64,000 bases of DNA from Alistipes sp. CAG:268 (GCA_000434235.1 FR891966.1:8157-72156); one strand, 5' to 3'; positions 18,244 to 28,294 are shown, numbered from the stretch's first letter. Notes: generated by a model from the sequence alone, not told the origin. Numbers and translations are program-made.

Positions 18244-18451
18244 GTTGGATTCCTGTGAAGCCCGAACGGGGTAGGCTCTGAACGGATGGATGGCGCTGGA
18301 AGTGCTTGAGGCTATGTCCGGCCGATACGGGCGGGGCTTCTCGAACCTGTGGAGAGGATGTTTGGGCTCGATCGGGATGTTGGGAAGGGTATTGTCAATC
18401 GGCAGAATCAGAGGAAAAAGAATGGACGGTTCCCGGAGGCCGATTAGGCAC
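18244..18451. other. Intergenic stretch without a recognisable gene
   Basis: This lies between the convergent GH116 and GH172 genes, inside a 345-base gap whose only other content is the two terminators. Short open frames exist on both strands but have no start context or recognisable sequence. Confidence 0.6.
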
Positions 18452-18491
18452 AAAAAGGAGAGCGAGGACCAGTTGTTGACCCTCGCTCTCC
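18452..18491 (-). terminator. Terminator of the GH172 gene
   Basis: An 11-bp perfect stem (18457-18467 with 18481-18491). On the minus strand it is followed by T5 (18452-18456). It lies 35 bases after the GH172 stop. Confidence 0.88.
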
Positions 18492-18525
18492 GGCGATTCT
18501 TTGGGAGTTTTTGGGAATATGAAAG

Positions 18526-19695
18526 TTAATAGGTTTCCAGATCTTGCCAGGTCGGGAATTCCGGGAACTTTGCATGGGGTTCCGCCTGGTACCAGAATGT
18601 GGTGGCCGAGATATCGGAATTCTGCTGCAGGTAACGGCCGTCGTGACGCCAGCCAAGGTCCTGAATGGTGATTTTCAGGCTTTTGTTGAAGCGGATCGGG
18701 TCCATGATGTGCCAGCGGTATAGGCCGAATCGCTCTTGCGAACGGTATGTGCCGTCGGGACGGATGACTTGGCAGAGGCCTGCGTAGGGGGTGCAGAATT
18801 CGGTGAATCTTCCTTCCCGGTCGAAATTGTAGGACCCGCAGAAGTAGTCTTCGGTCCCTGTGCCGCAGATGGTGGGGAATTTGTCGTCTCCGTCCATGAA
18901 GAACTTGATCTCGCCTTCACCCCACCAGCCGTTGTTGTGGAGACCCCAGGCCATGTAGACGCCTACGTATTGGCCTTTTCCCTTGACATTGTCGATTATG
19001 GTGAAATCGGAGGTTTCGTTGTAGCGTGTACGTCGGAACTGGGCATGGAAATAACCGGCGTCTTCGGGGACCTCGGTCAGGGTATAGTCTACCTGGTAGT
19101 AGAGGTTCATCGGCTGGGACGGGTTGATGTTTTCGATGGTGATTTTGCACTTTTTCCGGAAGGGCATGGTCCAATAGCTGTTGAAGGCGCTTCCCGGATT
19201 GACGCAAATGGGCAGCGATACGACCGGAGCATATTCGTTCCATCCCATGCAGAAGAAGTCGGAGATGGGGCACTCGACGGAGGGCTCTTTTTCGTCGTCC
19301 CAGTAGATGCGTATGATGCTCCAGCGCCAAACACCCGTCGGGGTCATCCAAATGTGCTGAATGGCACCCGGACCTTCAATCTCTGCGATGGTAAACGTTT
19401 CGTTCGGATTGATCGTGATGTAGGGATTGACCTTCCAGGTCTGGCCCAGGTCACGTGCCGCCCATGATGCGTTGTTTTCGTTGCGGGTGGCGGGGAGGGC
19501 CGGGACGGCCATGCCTCCTTTTCCCTTTTCTCCGGTGAAATTCTCGGGGCTGATCGATCTCGTCTCGGCATTTGAAAGACGTGACAGGTTGCCCAGATTC
19601 ATTTCCAGCCCGTTGAACGGGTATTGTTGTTGCGCAAAGCCCGTTGCGGCGATGGTACTGCAGAGCAGTACTGACAGAATTTTCGTTAGTTTCAT
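18526..19695 (-). CDS. GH172 (DUF2961) glycoside hydrolase
   Basis: A 389-residue exported enzyme (signal peptide about 1-21, ending TGFAQ) of the double jelly-roll DUF2961 family, now GH172. Known members include the difructose-anhydride-forming alpha-fructofuranosidase of Bifidobacterium and alpha-D-arabinofuranosidases. Two acidic blocks fit the catalytic pair: Glu260/Glu262 in WWGEGEIKFFMDGDD and Glu282 in GTGTEDYFCG, with spacing like that of the characterised enzyme. The start at 19695 is set by the signal peptide, although the frame is open to 19782. Operator candidate B overlaps its -7 box, so LacI repression is likely. Confidence 0.92.
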   Translation of the reverse strand: MKLTKILSVLLCSTIAATGFAQQQYPFNGLEMNLGNLSRLSNAETRSISPENFTGEKGKGGMAVPALPATRNENNASWAARDLGQTWKVNPYITINPNETFTIAEIEGPGAIQHIWMTPTGVWRWSIIRIYWDDEKEPSVECPISDFFCMGWNEYAPVVSLPICVNPGSAFNSYWTMPFRKKCKITIENINPSQPMNLYYQVDYTLTEVPEDAGYFHAQFRRTRYNETSDFTIIDNVKGKGQYVGVYMAWGLHNNGWWGEGEIKFFMDGDDKFPTICGTGTEDYFCGSYNFDREGRFTEFCTPYAGLCQVIRPDGTYRSQERFGLYRWHIMDPIRFNKSLKITIQDLGWRHDGRYLQQNSDISATTFWYQAEPHAKFPEFPTWQDLETY

Positions 19696-19751
19696 TTCAT
19701 TCGGTTCGGTTAATAGTGATCGTCTTTTCAGGATAGTGCAGTATTTCACTG

Positions 19752-19777
19752 CAAATATGCTAAAACGTTTTAACAAA
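19752..19777 (-). promoter_or_regulatory. GH172 promoter with LacI-type operator candidate B
   Basis: The minus strand of 19752-19759 reads CATATTTG, one mismatch from TAnnTTTG. It overlaps a near-perfect palindrome, TATGCTAAAAC then GTTTTAACAAA (19756-19777), with 9 of 11 positions symmetric and CG at the centre. Confidence 0.65.
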
Positions 19778-19778
19778 A

Positions 19779-20810
19779 TCAAATTTTACGCATGGAATTT
19801 TTGACCGATGATGCTCTTTTTTTCAGAACGCCCTCGTATTCGATCTGTTGTCTGAAGATAGATCCTTCTTCAATTTGTTCAATGAGCACCTCAACGGCCT
19901 TCTGGGCCATAGACTCCAGGGGTTGCTGGATGTAGCTCAATGGCGAGTAGAAAAAGTCGAATGCGTCGCCTCCGTCAAATCCCACCAGCCCCAATTGCTC
20001 TGGAACGATGATTTTGTGCCTTCGTATGGCATGAATGCAGTTCGTCGAGATGGTGTTTGTTGCCATGATCAGGGCGTCTGCCTTGTCTTTCAGCATTTTA
20101 GATATGGCTGCGTTGCAACTGTCCGTCATGCGCCTGTGATCGACGAACGCCTTGCGGATCTCTTTCTCCAGGCCGGCCTCGCGCATGGCGTCTTCGTATC
20201 CCAGGGTTCGGTCGATCGTATGTTTGAGGTTGAATTTATAATTGACCATGCCAATGTGCCGGTATCCGTTTTCAAGCAGGTGTCGTGTGGCGTCATAGCC
20301 TGCTTTGCGGTTGTTCAGGCAGACATAGGTCGCATCGACGTCGGGAATGTACCGGTCGAGCAGGACAAGGGGGATACGTCGATCCATCAGGTTGTTCAAC
20401 AGCGATTTGCATCCGTCGCAGGGTACAATGATGATTCCGTCGATTCCTCTGCTGATCATGTTTTCAGCCAGCATGGCTGTCTGTTCCGCGTTTTCATCGG
20501 AGTTGGCAAAGTGTACGGCATAATGGTATTTCCCTGCCGTTCGCTCTACGAACCGGGCGATGTTGGCGAAGAACGGGTTGGATATGTCCGAGACAATGAG
20601 CCCTATCGTACGGGACTTCCCTTCCCGCAGGCTTTTGGCTGCAACGTTCGGCGTATAGTTCATTTCTATGGCGACACGGCGTATCTTTTCTGCCATTTCC
20701 GGTCTGATCCTGTGCTCTTTCTCCTTGTTGTTCAGCACAAAAGATACCAAGGATGTCGATACGTTGGCCTCTTTGGCGATGTCCTTGAGTGAAGTTCTCT
20801 TTTTGTTCAT
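19779..20810 (-). CDS. LacI-family transcriptional regulator
   Basis: A 343-residue repressor. The N-terminal helix-turn-helix (SLKDIAKEANVSTSLVSFVL) is followed by the hinge helix PNVAAKSLREGKS, whose Leu inserts at a central CG step in relatives. A periplasmic-binding-protein-like ligand domain follows (GLIVSDISNPFFANIAR, GIDGIIIVPCD, LVGFDGGDAFDFF). It lies between GH172 and the susC promoter. Candidate operators next to its own promoter, GH172, GH43 and susC make it the likely local regulator; the inducer may be a D-arabinose oligosaccharide or pathway intermediate, which is inference. Confidence 0.94.
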   Translation of the reverse strand: MNKKRTSLKDIAKEANVSTSLVSFVLNNKEKEHRIRPEMAEKIRRVAIEMNYTPNVAAKSLREGKSRTIGLIVSDISNPFFANIARFVERTAGKYHYAVHFANSDENAEQTAMLAENMISRGIDGIIIVPCDGCKSLLNNLMDRRIPLVLLDRYIPDVDATYVCLNNRKAGYDATRHLLENGYRHIGMVNYKFNLKHTIDRTLGYEDAMREAGLEKEIRKAFVDHRRMTDSCNAAISKMLKDKADALIMATNTISTNCIHAIRRHKIIVPEQLGLVGFDGGDAFDFFYSPLSYIQQPLESMAQKAVEVLIEQIEEGSIFRQQIEYEGVLKKRASSVKNSMRKI

Positions 20811-20830
20811 TATATAAGTAGGTATAGGGG

Positions 20831-20856
20831 TTTGCTAAAACGATTATGCAAAATTA
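20831..20856 (-). promoter_or_regulatory. lacI-type gene promoter with operator candidate C
   Basis: The minus-strand -7 box TAATTTTG (20849-20856) is an exact match. It overlaps TTTGCTAAAAC then GATTATGCAAA (20831-20852), centred on CG, with 8 of 11 positions symmetric. This suggests autoregulation. Confidence 0.6.
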
Positions 20857-21003
20857 TGCATTTTTTTCTGATTGTGTGGTGTCTTTTGCTAAACTTCGAT
20901 TCTAATGCAATAATACAATAAAAAACAGACATTTACAAATATAATTTGTCCTGAATTTTATACCTGTTGGTGGAAAGTGATGAAAAAAATATTATTTTTT
21001 TGT

Positions 21004-21032
21004 TTTGACAGAAACTTTTTTTGCTATCTTTG
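21004..21032 (+). promoter_or_regulatory. Promoter of the susC operon
   Basis: TTTG (21004-21007), a 17-base spacer and TATCTTTG (21025-21032) in a very A/T-rich stretch. The leader to the susC ATG is about 135 bases. The rest of the 360-base gap from the lacI-type gene is A/T-rich, with one extra TTTGCTAAA half-site at 20885-20893. Confidence 0.7.
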
Positions 21033-21056
21033 TATCAGGACAGTGCAGTATAATAC

Positions 21057-21076
21057 GTGTAAAACGAATTATACAA
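21057..21076. promoter_or_regulatory. Possible operator E in the susC leader
   Basis: GTGTAAAACGAATTATACAA resembles sites A-C (TAAAACG followed by an inverted A/T-rich arm), but the arms are one base further apart. It lies about 25 bases after the -7 box, where bound protein would block elongation. Confidence 0.35.
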
Positions 21077-21170
21077 TAAGAATCGAATATTTATTTCCCT
21101 CGTTTTTGTGAATTGTAGCTCCGTGAGGAGCATGTTTGCTTGTGGGGATTATCAACCTAAAACTATTTCC

Positions 21171-24100
21171 ATGAGATCTATCTACGCTTTCCGTTCGGGG
21201 AAACAGGTGGAAGGTAGGATATTTGCCATATTGATTGCCTGTCTTTTACTGCTGGGTTTCCCTTTTGAGGTCGCAGCGCAGCGGACCGGGTCGAAAACCT
21301 TTATTATCTCGGGGCAAGTTACCGACGCACAAACCAAACAGCCCATTCCGGGCGTAGCCATCATGTTGAAAGCCTCCAATGTCGGCGTGACGACCGACAG
21401 TGAAGGTCGGTACTATCTTGGAGTCAATGACCCCGATGCAATTCTTGTCGTCTCTTTTCTGGGTTATAAGAACGTAGAGGAACACATCGGCAATCGGACG
21501 CAAATCGATTTTGTGCTTGAAATGGATTCGCGATCCGTCGAGGATGTGGTGGTGGTAGGCTACGGCAATCAGAAAAAGGCATCCGTCACGGGCTCACTCT
21601 CCCTTGTAGAGCCCGAGGAACTGGCCAAAGTAACCACCATGTCGCTGGCCAATACGCTCGGCGGCTCGATGCCGGGTATCATCACCCGTCAGACCAGCGG
21701 CGAACCAGGCTATGATGGAGCCATCCTCAATATTCGAGGCATGGGAACCTGGGGAAATGCCAATCCTTTGGTTTTGGTCGATGGTGTTGAACGCGACTTG
21801 AATCTGGTAAATACGGCGGAGATCGAATCGTTCTCCATCCTGAAGGATGCATCGGCTACGGCCGTTTACGGTACGCGGGGAGCCAATGGCGTTATTCTCA
21901 TCAATACGAAGAAGGGACAGATGGGACGGCCCAAGATTACGCTGCGTATGGAGGCTACCCAGCTGCATGGCCTCCGTTTCCCGGACTATGTGAACGGCTA
22001 TGAGTTCGCTACGCTGATGAACGAGGCCTGCACGGTAGGCGGAGTGACTCTTCCGTGGGACGACGTTGCCCTTCAGAAGTTCAAGGATGGATCGGATCCG
22101 TATCTTTACCCGAATGTGGATTGGACGGATGCCGTCTTGAAGAAGAATACGTTCCAGACGATGAACAATCTGTCTGTTTCCGGCGGAAACGAGACCATCC
22201 GCTATTATGTCAATGTCGGGTTCTCGTCGCAAAGCGGTTTGTTCAAGGAGGATCCTTCGTTCGGCTATGATACCAACTCGCGGGCCCAGCGCTATAATTT
22301 CCGGTCGAATGTCGATGTCAATCTGGCGAAGAACTTTTCCATTGAACTGGGGCTCGGAGAGATTGTTGAGGATCGTACCTATCCGGGAACTCCTGCCAAT
22401 GATATTTTCATGGCGCTGAAGAAGTATTCGCCCATTTCGAGTCCGATTCGCAATCCCGATGGGTCGTTTGGAGCCGGAAGCACTTCGTATGAATGGAACA
22501 ACCCGTATGTATTGGTTACCAACAGCGGTTTCTCGAAACAGTTCCGCTCCACGACACAGGGCTCGCTCGGGGCCAAATGGGATCTCGGGACCTTGATTAC
22601 GCCGGGATTATCCGTTCAGGGTCGTTTCTCGTACGACCACTATTATTACAATGAAGTGACTCGCAACAAACAGCCCGAGACGAAGAAATATCTCGGCCCG
22701 GATCCTGAAACGGGGGAAGACCGCTACAACGTCATCAAGGATGAGACGGCAATGGGTTATAAGATTGCCGGCAATACGTCGAACCGGGCCTATTATTACG
22801 AGTTCCAGATCAATTACAACCGGACGTTCGGACGACACACCGTAGGGGTTATGGGCCTGTTCAACCGTCGGGACTACAAAGACCTGACGGCCGGAACGAC
22901 AACGCTCAATCTGCCTTACCGCCGTCAGGGGTGGGCCGGCCGCTTCACCTATGATTTCGACCATCGTTATCTGGTGGAGTTCAACTTCGGATATACCGGA
23001 TCGGAGAATTTTGCCCCCGGCAAGCGTTACGGCTTTTTCCCGGCCGTTTCGGCCGGCTGGGTGCTGACCGGAGAGAAGTTCTGGAATATCGATTTCATCA
23101 ACCATCTGAAGATCCGTGGATCGTATGGCCTTGCCGGAAACGATAACGTCGGGGCCGATCGCTTCTTCTATCTTTCGACGGTCGATAAGAACGCCAACGG
23201 CTACCCCTTCGGGTCGGGCCAGGTGAATCAGCCCGGTATGGCCGAGGCCATGATGGGCGCTCCGAATGCCACGTGGGAGGTCTCACACAAGACGGACGTG
23301 GGTCTGGACCTTGAGATGTTCAACGGGGCCATCCGTTTGCAGGCAGACTATTTTTACGAATATCGGGACAATATCCTCCTGAAACGGGCTCAGATACCGG
23401 ACATTATGGGCGCTCCCTGGGGCAATACGCCGTGGGCCAACCTGGGAATTGTCAAGAACCAGGGTTTCGATGGCATGATCGAGGTGTCGCATACGACCAG
23501 CTATGGACTCTATTTTGCGCTGCGGGGGAACGTTACCTTTGCCCGCAACAAGATCATTGAAGATGACACGGCAGAGGCGCTTTGGTCGTACCAGAATACC
23601 CGGGGGACCCGTGTAGGACAGCCGTTTGGTTACGTGGCCTTGGGCCTGTTCCAGAGCCAGGAGGAGATTGACAGTTCGCCCAAGCAGGAGCTTGGCTCTT
23701 ATACGGTCGGTGATGTGAAGTATAAGGATATCAACGAAGACGGAGTGATCAATGCCTACGACAAGGTGCCGATCGGTTATGCCCGCACTCCGGAGGTCAT
23801 GTTCGGTTTCGGCGGCACGATTGCCTATAAGGGCTTTGATCTGACGGTGAACTTTACGGGAGCGGGGAATACGTCCACGTTCTTCGACAGTGAAGGCATG
23901 TGGCCGTTCCAGTTGGATTATCCCGGCTACAACGTCGTTCATGAGTATTTTGACAACCGCTTCATTCCGGGCGGGGACAGCGAACGCAATGCTCGAGCCA
24001 AATACCCGGTCGTTCACAACGGAACCTCCTCGAACAACTATCAGGCAAGTACGCTTTACCAGCGTGACGCTTCATACATCAAATTGAAGACTGCTGAGAT

Positions 24101-24284
24101 CGGTTATAACTTCCCGAAACGGATCTATGCCAAAATGGGCCTGGGCGGGTTGCGAGTCTTTGTCAATGGAAACAACCTGTTGTGTTTCGACGACCTGAAG
24201 GTTATCGATCCGGAGTCGGATTACGGTACCGGAGGCTATCCTACGCAACGTGCCCTCACTTTGGGAATTCAGGCTACTTTCTAA
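21171..24284 (+). CDS. SusC/RagA-family TonB-linked outer-membrane protein
   Basis: A 1,037-residue outer-membrane transporter that imports oligosaccharides with its SusD lid. In order: signal peptide (about 1-36), carboxypeptidase-regulatory-like domain (ISGQVTDAQTKQPIPGVAI), TonB box region with VEDVVVVGYGNQKK, plug domain (ILNIRGMGTWGNANPLVLVD, SFSILKDASATAVYG) and a 22-strand barrel ending in an aromatic residue (IQATF). An upstream ATG-like start at 21108 is in frame, but 21171 fits the signal peptide. SusD follows after 20 bases. The ligand is inferred to be arabinan fragments from context. Confidence 0.95.
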   Translation: MRSIYAFRSGKQVEGRIFAILIACLLLLGFPFEVAAQRTGSKTFIISGQVTDAQTKQPIPGVAIMLKASNVGVTTDSEGRYYLGVNDPDAILVVSFLGYKNVEEHIGNRTQIDFVLEMDSRSVEDVVVVGYGNQKKASVTGSLSLVEPEELAKVTTMSLANTLGGSMPGIITRQTSGEPGYDGAILNIRGMGTWGNANPLVLVDGVERDLNLVNTAEIESFSILKDASATAVYGTRGANGVILINTKKGQMGRPKITLRMEATQLHGLRFPDYVNGYEFATLMNEACTVGGVTLPWDDVALQKFKDGSDPYLYPNVDWTDAVLKKNTFQTMNNLSVSGGNETIRYYVNVGFSSQSGLFKEDPSFGYDTNSRAQRYNFRSNVDVNLAKNFSIELGLGEIVEDRTYPGTPANDIFMALKKYSPISSPIRNPDGSFGAGSTSYEWNNPYVLVTNSGFSKQFRSTTQGSLGAKWDLGTLITPGLSVQGRFSYDHYYYNEVTRNKQPETKKYLGPDPETGEDRYNVIKDETAMGYKIAGNTSNRAYYYEFQINYNRTFGRHTVGVMGLFNRRDYKDLTAGTTTLNLPYRRQGWAGRFTYDFDHRYLVEFNFGYTGSENFAPGKRYGFFPAVSAGWVLTGEKFWNIDFINHLKIRGSYGLAGNDNVGADRFFYLSTVDKNANGYPFGSGQVNQPGMAEAMMGAPNATWEVSHKTDVGLDLEMFNGAIRLQADYFYEYRDNILLKRAQIPDIMGAPWGNTPWANLGIVKNQGFDGMIEVSHTTSYGLYFALRGNVTFARNKIIEDDTAEALWSYQNTRGTRVGQPFGYVALGLFQSQEEIDSSPKQELGSYTVGDVKYKDINEDGVINAYDKVPIGYARTPEVMFGFGGTIAYKGFDLTVNFTGAGNTSTFFDSEGMWPFQLDYPGYNVVHEYFDNRFIPGGDSERNARAKYPVVHNGTSSNNYQASTLYQRDASYIKLKTAEIGYNFPKRIYAKMGLGGLRVFVNGNNLLCFDDLKVIDPESDYGTGGYPTQRALTLGIQATF

Positions 24285-24304
24285 TCTAAATTACTTTTGA
24301 AGCG

Positions 24305-26164
24305 ATGAAATGTATCTGTAAATATTTATTGGTTTTCGCATTGGGTACATCGTTGGCCTCCTGCTCGGATTTTCTGGATATGACTCCCGATGAGGTGCTG
24401 ACGCTCGACGATGTGTTCAACAACCGAATCTATACCCGGAATTTTCTGACTCATATTTATTCATGGACTCCTACAGAAGCCAACATGGCAGATAGCGGTG
24501 GTGCCTGGCGGAATCCTTATACAGGAGGTTGCGATGAAATGGAGATTGCCTTTGGCGGAGCCTATTCGCACCAGATCAACAACGGAGGCTGGAATCCTTC
24601 CAATATCAAGGATACACAGGTCTGGCCGGAATCCTACATGGCAATTCGCAAGGTAAATCAGTTCCTTGAGAACGTGGACCGCTGTCCGACCAGCGACACG
24701 GAGAAAAACCATTGGAAGGGAGAAGCCTATTTCCTTCGGGCCTGGTTCCATTTCCTGGCGTTCCGTGCCTATGGGCCTATTCCGCTGCTGGACCATTCGC
24801 TCGATCCGAGCGAGGACATGCTTTCGATCCGGCGCTCCCCGGCCGATCAGTGTGCAAAATTCATTGCCGAGGACTGCATGCGGGCTTATGAGCTGCTGAA
24901 GGATCGTCCGTATGTGGACAAGGTGACCTCTGACGGCGATTTGGGCCGTGCCACCTCGATGGCTGCGTTGGGCCTGCGTTCTCGCGTGCTGCTTTATATC
25001 GCATCGCCCCTTTACAACGGGAATACGGACATGGCCTCCTTCCGGGATGTGGACGGAACCCCTCTCATCTCCCAGACCTATGATCCCGAGAAGTGGAACG
25101 AGGCGGCCAAAGCGGCCCGACTTTGTCTCGACGAGGCTGCGGCAAGCGGTTATGTAAGGCTCTATGAGCGGGATTCGGATCCGGTTACGAACTATCAGAA
25201 CATCTTCAACCAGAACTGGAATGAAGAGATTCTTTGGGCGAAGAATATCGGGACCTATGATCACTGGGAGAACTGCTGCAATCCGATCTCCTTCGGTTGT
25301 TTCTCGATCATCAACCCCACTCAGGAGATGGTCGATGCCTATGAGATGGCGGACGGCTCTACCCCGATTACCGGTTACACGGATAACGGGCTGACCCCCA
25401 TTATCAATCCGGAGTCCGGATATGTCGAGGAGGGATTCACCGATACGGAATACGAAAACCGCTGGCAGAAGGGTGTCAGCAACATGTATGTCAATCGTGA
25501 GCCGCGTTTTTATGCTTCGATCAATTTTGCAGGAGCCATCTGGCTTACATCCCGTGCAAGCAACTGGACCGAACCCCATACGCTCGAGTTCTGGTATACG
25601 GGCGTGGATGGCAAGAATAACGCCGGATCCGATTATTGCAAGACCGGATATCTGATGAAAAAGCTGATCTATCCGACCGTTATCCCCTTCCAGTCGTACC
25701 CGGTTCAGCAGTGGGTTTATATCCGTCTGGGCGAGATCTATCTGAATTATGCAGAGGCACTGAACGAGTATGGCGGGCCTACCTCGGAAGTGTACAATGC
25801 GGTGAACGAGATTCGCAACAGAGCCGGCCTGCCCGATCTTCCGACCGGACTGTCGCCGGAGCAGATGCGGGAGCGCATCAAACACGAGCGTCGGATCGAG
25901 CTGGCTTTCGAGGTTCATCGTTTCTTCGATGTCCGGCGCTGGAAGGATGCGGAGCATACCGAGAACCAGCCCGTGCACTCCATGAACATCATGGAGGGAA
26001 CCCATATGCAGGATCCTGCATATTATAAGCGAGTCCAGATCGAGGAGCGGGTTTTCGAGGCTCCGAAACACTACTTCTTCCCCGTTGATCAGGTGGAGAT
26101 CGATAAACGTCCCCAGTATCTTGTGCAGAGCCCCGGCTGGACGACTCCGACCTCGGGCGATTGA
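24305..26164 (+). CDS. SusD/RagB-family surface glycan-binding lipoprotein
   Basis: A 619-residue lipoprotein that caps its SusC partner and binds glycan at the cell surface. The lipobox LASC places the lipidated Cys at residue 20, followed by Ser-Asp. The N-terminal SusD-like part contains NFLTHIYSW and the AIRKVNQFLENVD block. The C-terminal part contains YIRLGEIYLNYAEALNEYGG, EIRNRAGLP and RIKHERRIELAFEVHRFFDV, the usual SusD signature. It is co-transcribed with susC. The 122-base gap to the next gene contains a hairpin. Confidence 0.95.
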   Translation: MKCICKYLLVFALGTSLASCSDFLDMTPDEVLTLDDVFNNRIYTRNFLTHIYSWTPTEANMADSGGAWRNPYTGGCDEMEIAFGGAYSHQINNGGWNPSNIKDTQVWPESYMAIRKVNQFLENVDRCPTSDTEKNHWKGEAYFLRAWFHFLAFRAYGPIPLLDHSLDPSEDMLSIRRSPADQCAKFIAEDCMRAYELLKDRPYVDKVTSDGDLGRATSMAALGLRSRVLLYIASPLYNGNTDMASFRDVDGTPLISQTYDPEKWNEAAKAARLCLDEAAASGYVRLYERDSDPVTNYQNIFNQNWNEEILWAKNIGTYDHWENCCNPISFGCFSIINPTQEMVDAYEMADGSTPITGYTDNGLTPIINPESGYVEEGFTDTEYENRWQKGVSNMYVNREPRFYASINFAGAIWLTSRASNWTEPHTLEFWYTGVDGKNNAGSDYCKTGYLMKKLIYPTVIPFQSYPVQQWVYIRLGEIYLNYAEALNEYGGPTSEVYNAVNEIRNRAGLPDLPTGLSPEQMRERIKHERRIELAFEVHRFFDVRRWKDAEHTENQPVHSMNIMEGTHMQDPAYYKRVQIEERVFEAPKHYFFPVDQVEIDKRPQYLVQSPGWTTPTSGD

Positions 26165-26203
26165 GCGAATACGGTACATTGAATGGTGGTTTTCTTGTCA
26201 CGG

Positions 26204-26234
26204 GTCCCGGATTTTCATATCCGGGGCCCGGGAC
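26204..26234 (+). other. Intercistronic hairpin after susD
   Basis: GTCCCGG (26204-26210) can pair with CCGGGAC (26228-26234), and alternatively CCCGGAT (26206-26212) with ATCCGGG (26219-26225). There is no T run, so it is more likely an mRNA-stability or partial attenuation element than a full terminator. Confidence 0.45.
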
Positions 26235-26286
26235 TTGAGCCCCGTCTTGTGTAAGGCTGGTTGGAATCGAAGAAGGAAGAAAAAAG

Positions 26287-28269
26287 ATGAAGCGTTGGTT
26301 GTGTGTATGGGCGTTGTTGACCGTTTGTCTGAATGGTTCCGGTGCGGAAAGAACGGTTGAGGTCCGGTCTCCCGACGGGAAAAACCGGTTCGTCCTGTTG
26401 TGTTCGTCCGAGGAGATTCGCTACGAAGTGTGGTGCAATGGCTTCCGGGTCGTCTCTCCGTCCCGTCTGGGTTTTGTCTTCGACTGCGGAGCCTGGGGAG
26501 ATGGACTCGAATTGGGACGTATCGAACGAAAGCGGATCGACGAAACGTACCGGTTGGTTGTCGGCAAGGTGCGGGAGGCAAGGTACTTCTGTAACGCCGC
26601 CCGGATTCCGTTGTCGGAGTCGGGACCGTCTGCCCGCAGGATCGATCTGGAGGTGAGGGCGTTCAATGACGGGGTGGCCTTCCGGTTCCTTTTCCCGCAG
26701 CAGGAGACGTGGCAGCGCTATGTCATGTATGAGGAGCGGACGCAATTCAACCTTTCCGGCGATCCCGAGGCGTTGGTCATGTACCTGCCCGGATATGTGA
26801 ATACGCACGAAGGGCCCTATGTCCAGGTCGGCCTGGATCAGGTTGATTTGGCCCGGTTGATCGAGCTGCCTGCCACGTTCCGTTATCCGGGACGCCTGTA
26901 TGTGTCGATCCTGGAGGCCGGGGTTCGTGATTATGCCGGGATGTATCTCATGCGGGGAGCCGAAGGGTTCGAGGCCCGTCTCTCCCCGAAGTTGGGACAG
27001 GAGAGGATCAAGGTGGTTGCCGATTCGCTGCCGCACCGCACTCCCTGGAGGGTCCTGTCTATGGGGGCTTCGATGGAGGTGTTGCTCAGGAGTACGATTC
27101 TGACCGATCTCAACGATCCTTGTGCCATTGCCGACACTTCGTGGATCAAACCGTGCCGGACGACCTTTACCTGGTGGAACGGAAATGTCGTTCCCGATAC
27201 GCTGTTTTCTTCGGGGAATAATTTTGAAACCAACAAGTATTACATCGATTTTGCTGCCCGGCACGGCATAGACCTCCATGGGATCTACGGATATGCCGAG
27301 ACCCCGTGGTATTACGACGACAACTTCAATTTCGGGAATGCCGGCCCCCATGCGGATCCGACCCGGCCGATCCCCTGTCTGGAGATGCCGCGGATCGTGG
27401 CCTATGCGCGGGAAAAGGGGGTCGGGCTGCATCTGTGGGTACATTGGCGGGCCCTTTATCCCAAACTCGAGGAGGCCTTCGCTCTTTACGAGAAATGGGG
27501 CGTTCGGGGGTTGATGATCGACTTCATGGATCGGGACGATCAGGAGATGATCCGCATTCAGGAGGAGTTCCTGCAGGCGGCGGCGCGCCATAAACTGTTC
27601 GTGCAGTTTCACGGTTCGAGCAAGCCTTCCGGCCTGGTCCGGACCTATCCCAACGAATTCACCCGGGAAGGGACGATGAATTACGAGGTGTCCAAATGGT
27701 CCGATGCGGTCACTGCCGACCACGACGTGTCGATCCCCTTTACCCGTATGCTGGCGGGGGCGACCGATTATCATTTGGGCGGTTTCCGCTCGGAGCGCCG
27801 GTCTGAATTCCGCCCCCGGTATATCAATCCCCGGGTTCCGGTGACCCGCTGCCACATGCTGGCCATGTATGTGGTGCTGGAGAACCATCTGACCATGCTG
27901 TGCGATACCCCTGCGGCTTATGAAAGGGCACCGGGATTCGAGTTCATTCTCGAGGTTCCCGCTACCTGGGATGAGATCCGTGTGCCGCACGCGGTGTTCA
28001 ACCGCTATGTGACCGTCGCCCGCCGTAAGGAGGGTAACTGGTGGGTCGGATCGCTCAACAACGGGGAGCGCCGTGACCTGACGCTTTCGCTGGATTTTCT
28101 GGACGAGGGGGTGGATTATCTTGCCGATATCTATCTCGACGGTTCCGATGCCGACCCCGGGAGCCTGCAAAGAATCCGGCGGATTGTCCGCAGGTCGGAC
28201 CGGATTGAATTGCCGCTGGCTCCGGACGGAGGTGCGGCGCTGCATTTGAAACCTATGAACAATCATTAA
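26287..28269 (+). CDS. GH97 glycoside hydrolase, retaining type
   Basis: A 660-residue exported enzyme (signal peptide about 1-20). An N-terminal beta-sandwich is followed by a TIM barrel and a short C-terminal domain. GH97 contains inverting alpha-glucosidases (SusB) and retaining alpha-galactosidases. Here [12 protein letters not shown] places Asp412 where retaining members have their nucleophile, and Glu467 (in MNYEVSK) fits the acid/base, so a retaining mechanism is likely. Alpha-galactoside or beta-L-arabinopyranoside are family substrates; neither has an obvious place in D-arabinan, so its role is open. It probably shares the susCD transcript. Confidence 0.9.
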   Translation: MKRWLCVWALLTVCLNGSGAERTVEVRSPDGKNRFVLLCSSEEIRYEVWCNGFRVVSPSRLGFVFDCGAWGDGLELGRIERKRIDETYRLVVGKVREARYFCNAARIPLSESGPSARRIDLEVRAFNDGVAFRFLFPQQETWQRYVMYEERTQFNLSGDPEALVMYLPGYVNTHEGPYVQVGLDQVDLARLIELPATFRYPGRLYVSILEAGVRDYAGMYLMRGAEGFEARLSPKLGQERIKVVADSLPHRTPWRVLSMGASMEVLLRSTILTDLNDPCAIADTSWIKPCRTTFTWWNGNVVPDTLFSSGNNFETNKYYIDFAARHGIDLHGIYGYAETPWYYDDNFNFGNAGPHADPTRPIPCLEMPRIVAYAREKGVGLHLWVHWRALYPKLEEAFALYEKWGVRGLMIDFMDRDDQEMIRIQEEFLQAAARHKLFVQFHGSSKPSGLVRTYPNEFTREGTMNYEVSKWSDAVTADHDVSIPFTRMLAGATDYHLGGFRSERRSEFRPRYINPRVPVTRCHMLAMYVVLENHLTMLCDTPAAYERAPGFEFILEVPATWDEIRVPHAVFNRYVTVARRKEGNWWVGSLNNGERRDLTLSLDFLDEGVDYLADIYLDGSDADPGSLQRIRRIVRRSDRIELPLAPDGGAALHLKPMNNH

Positions 28270-28294
28270 ACAATCACATAAAACTACAGATCTT

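Noticed and set aside
18290-18529. Small frame between GH116 and GH172
   Set aside because: It overlaps the GH172 terminator and lacks start context.
20885-20893. TTTGCTAAA as a further LacI operator
   Set aside because: Only a half-site, with no inverted arm; listed as context only.
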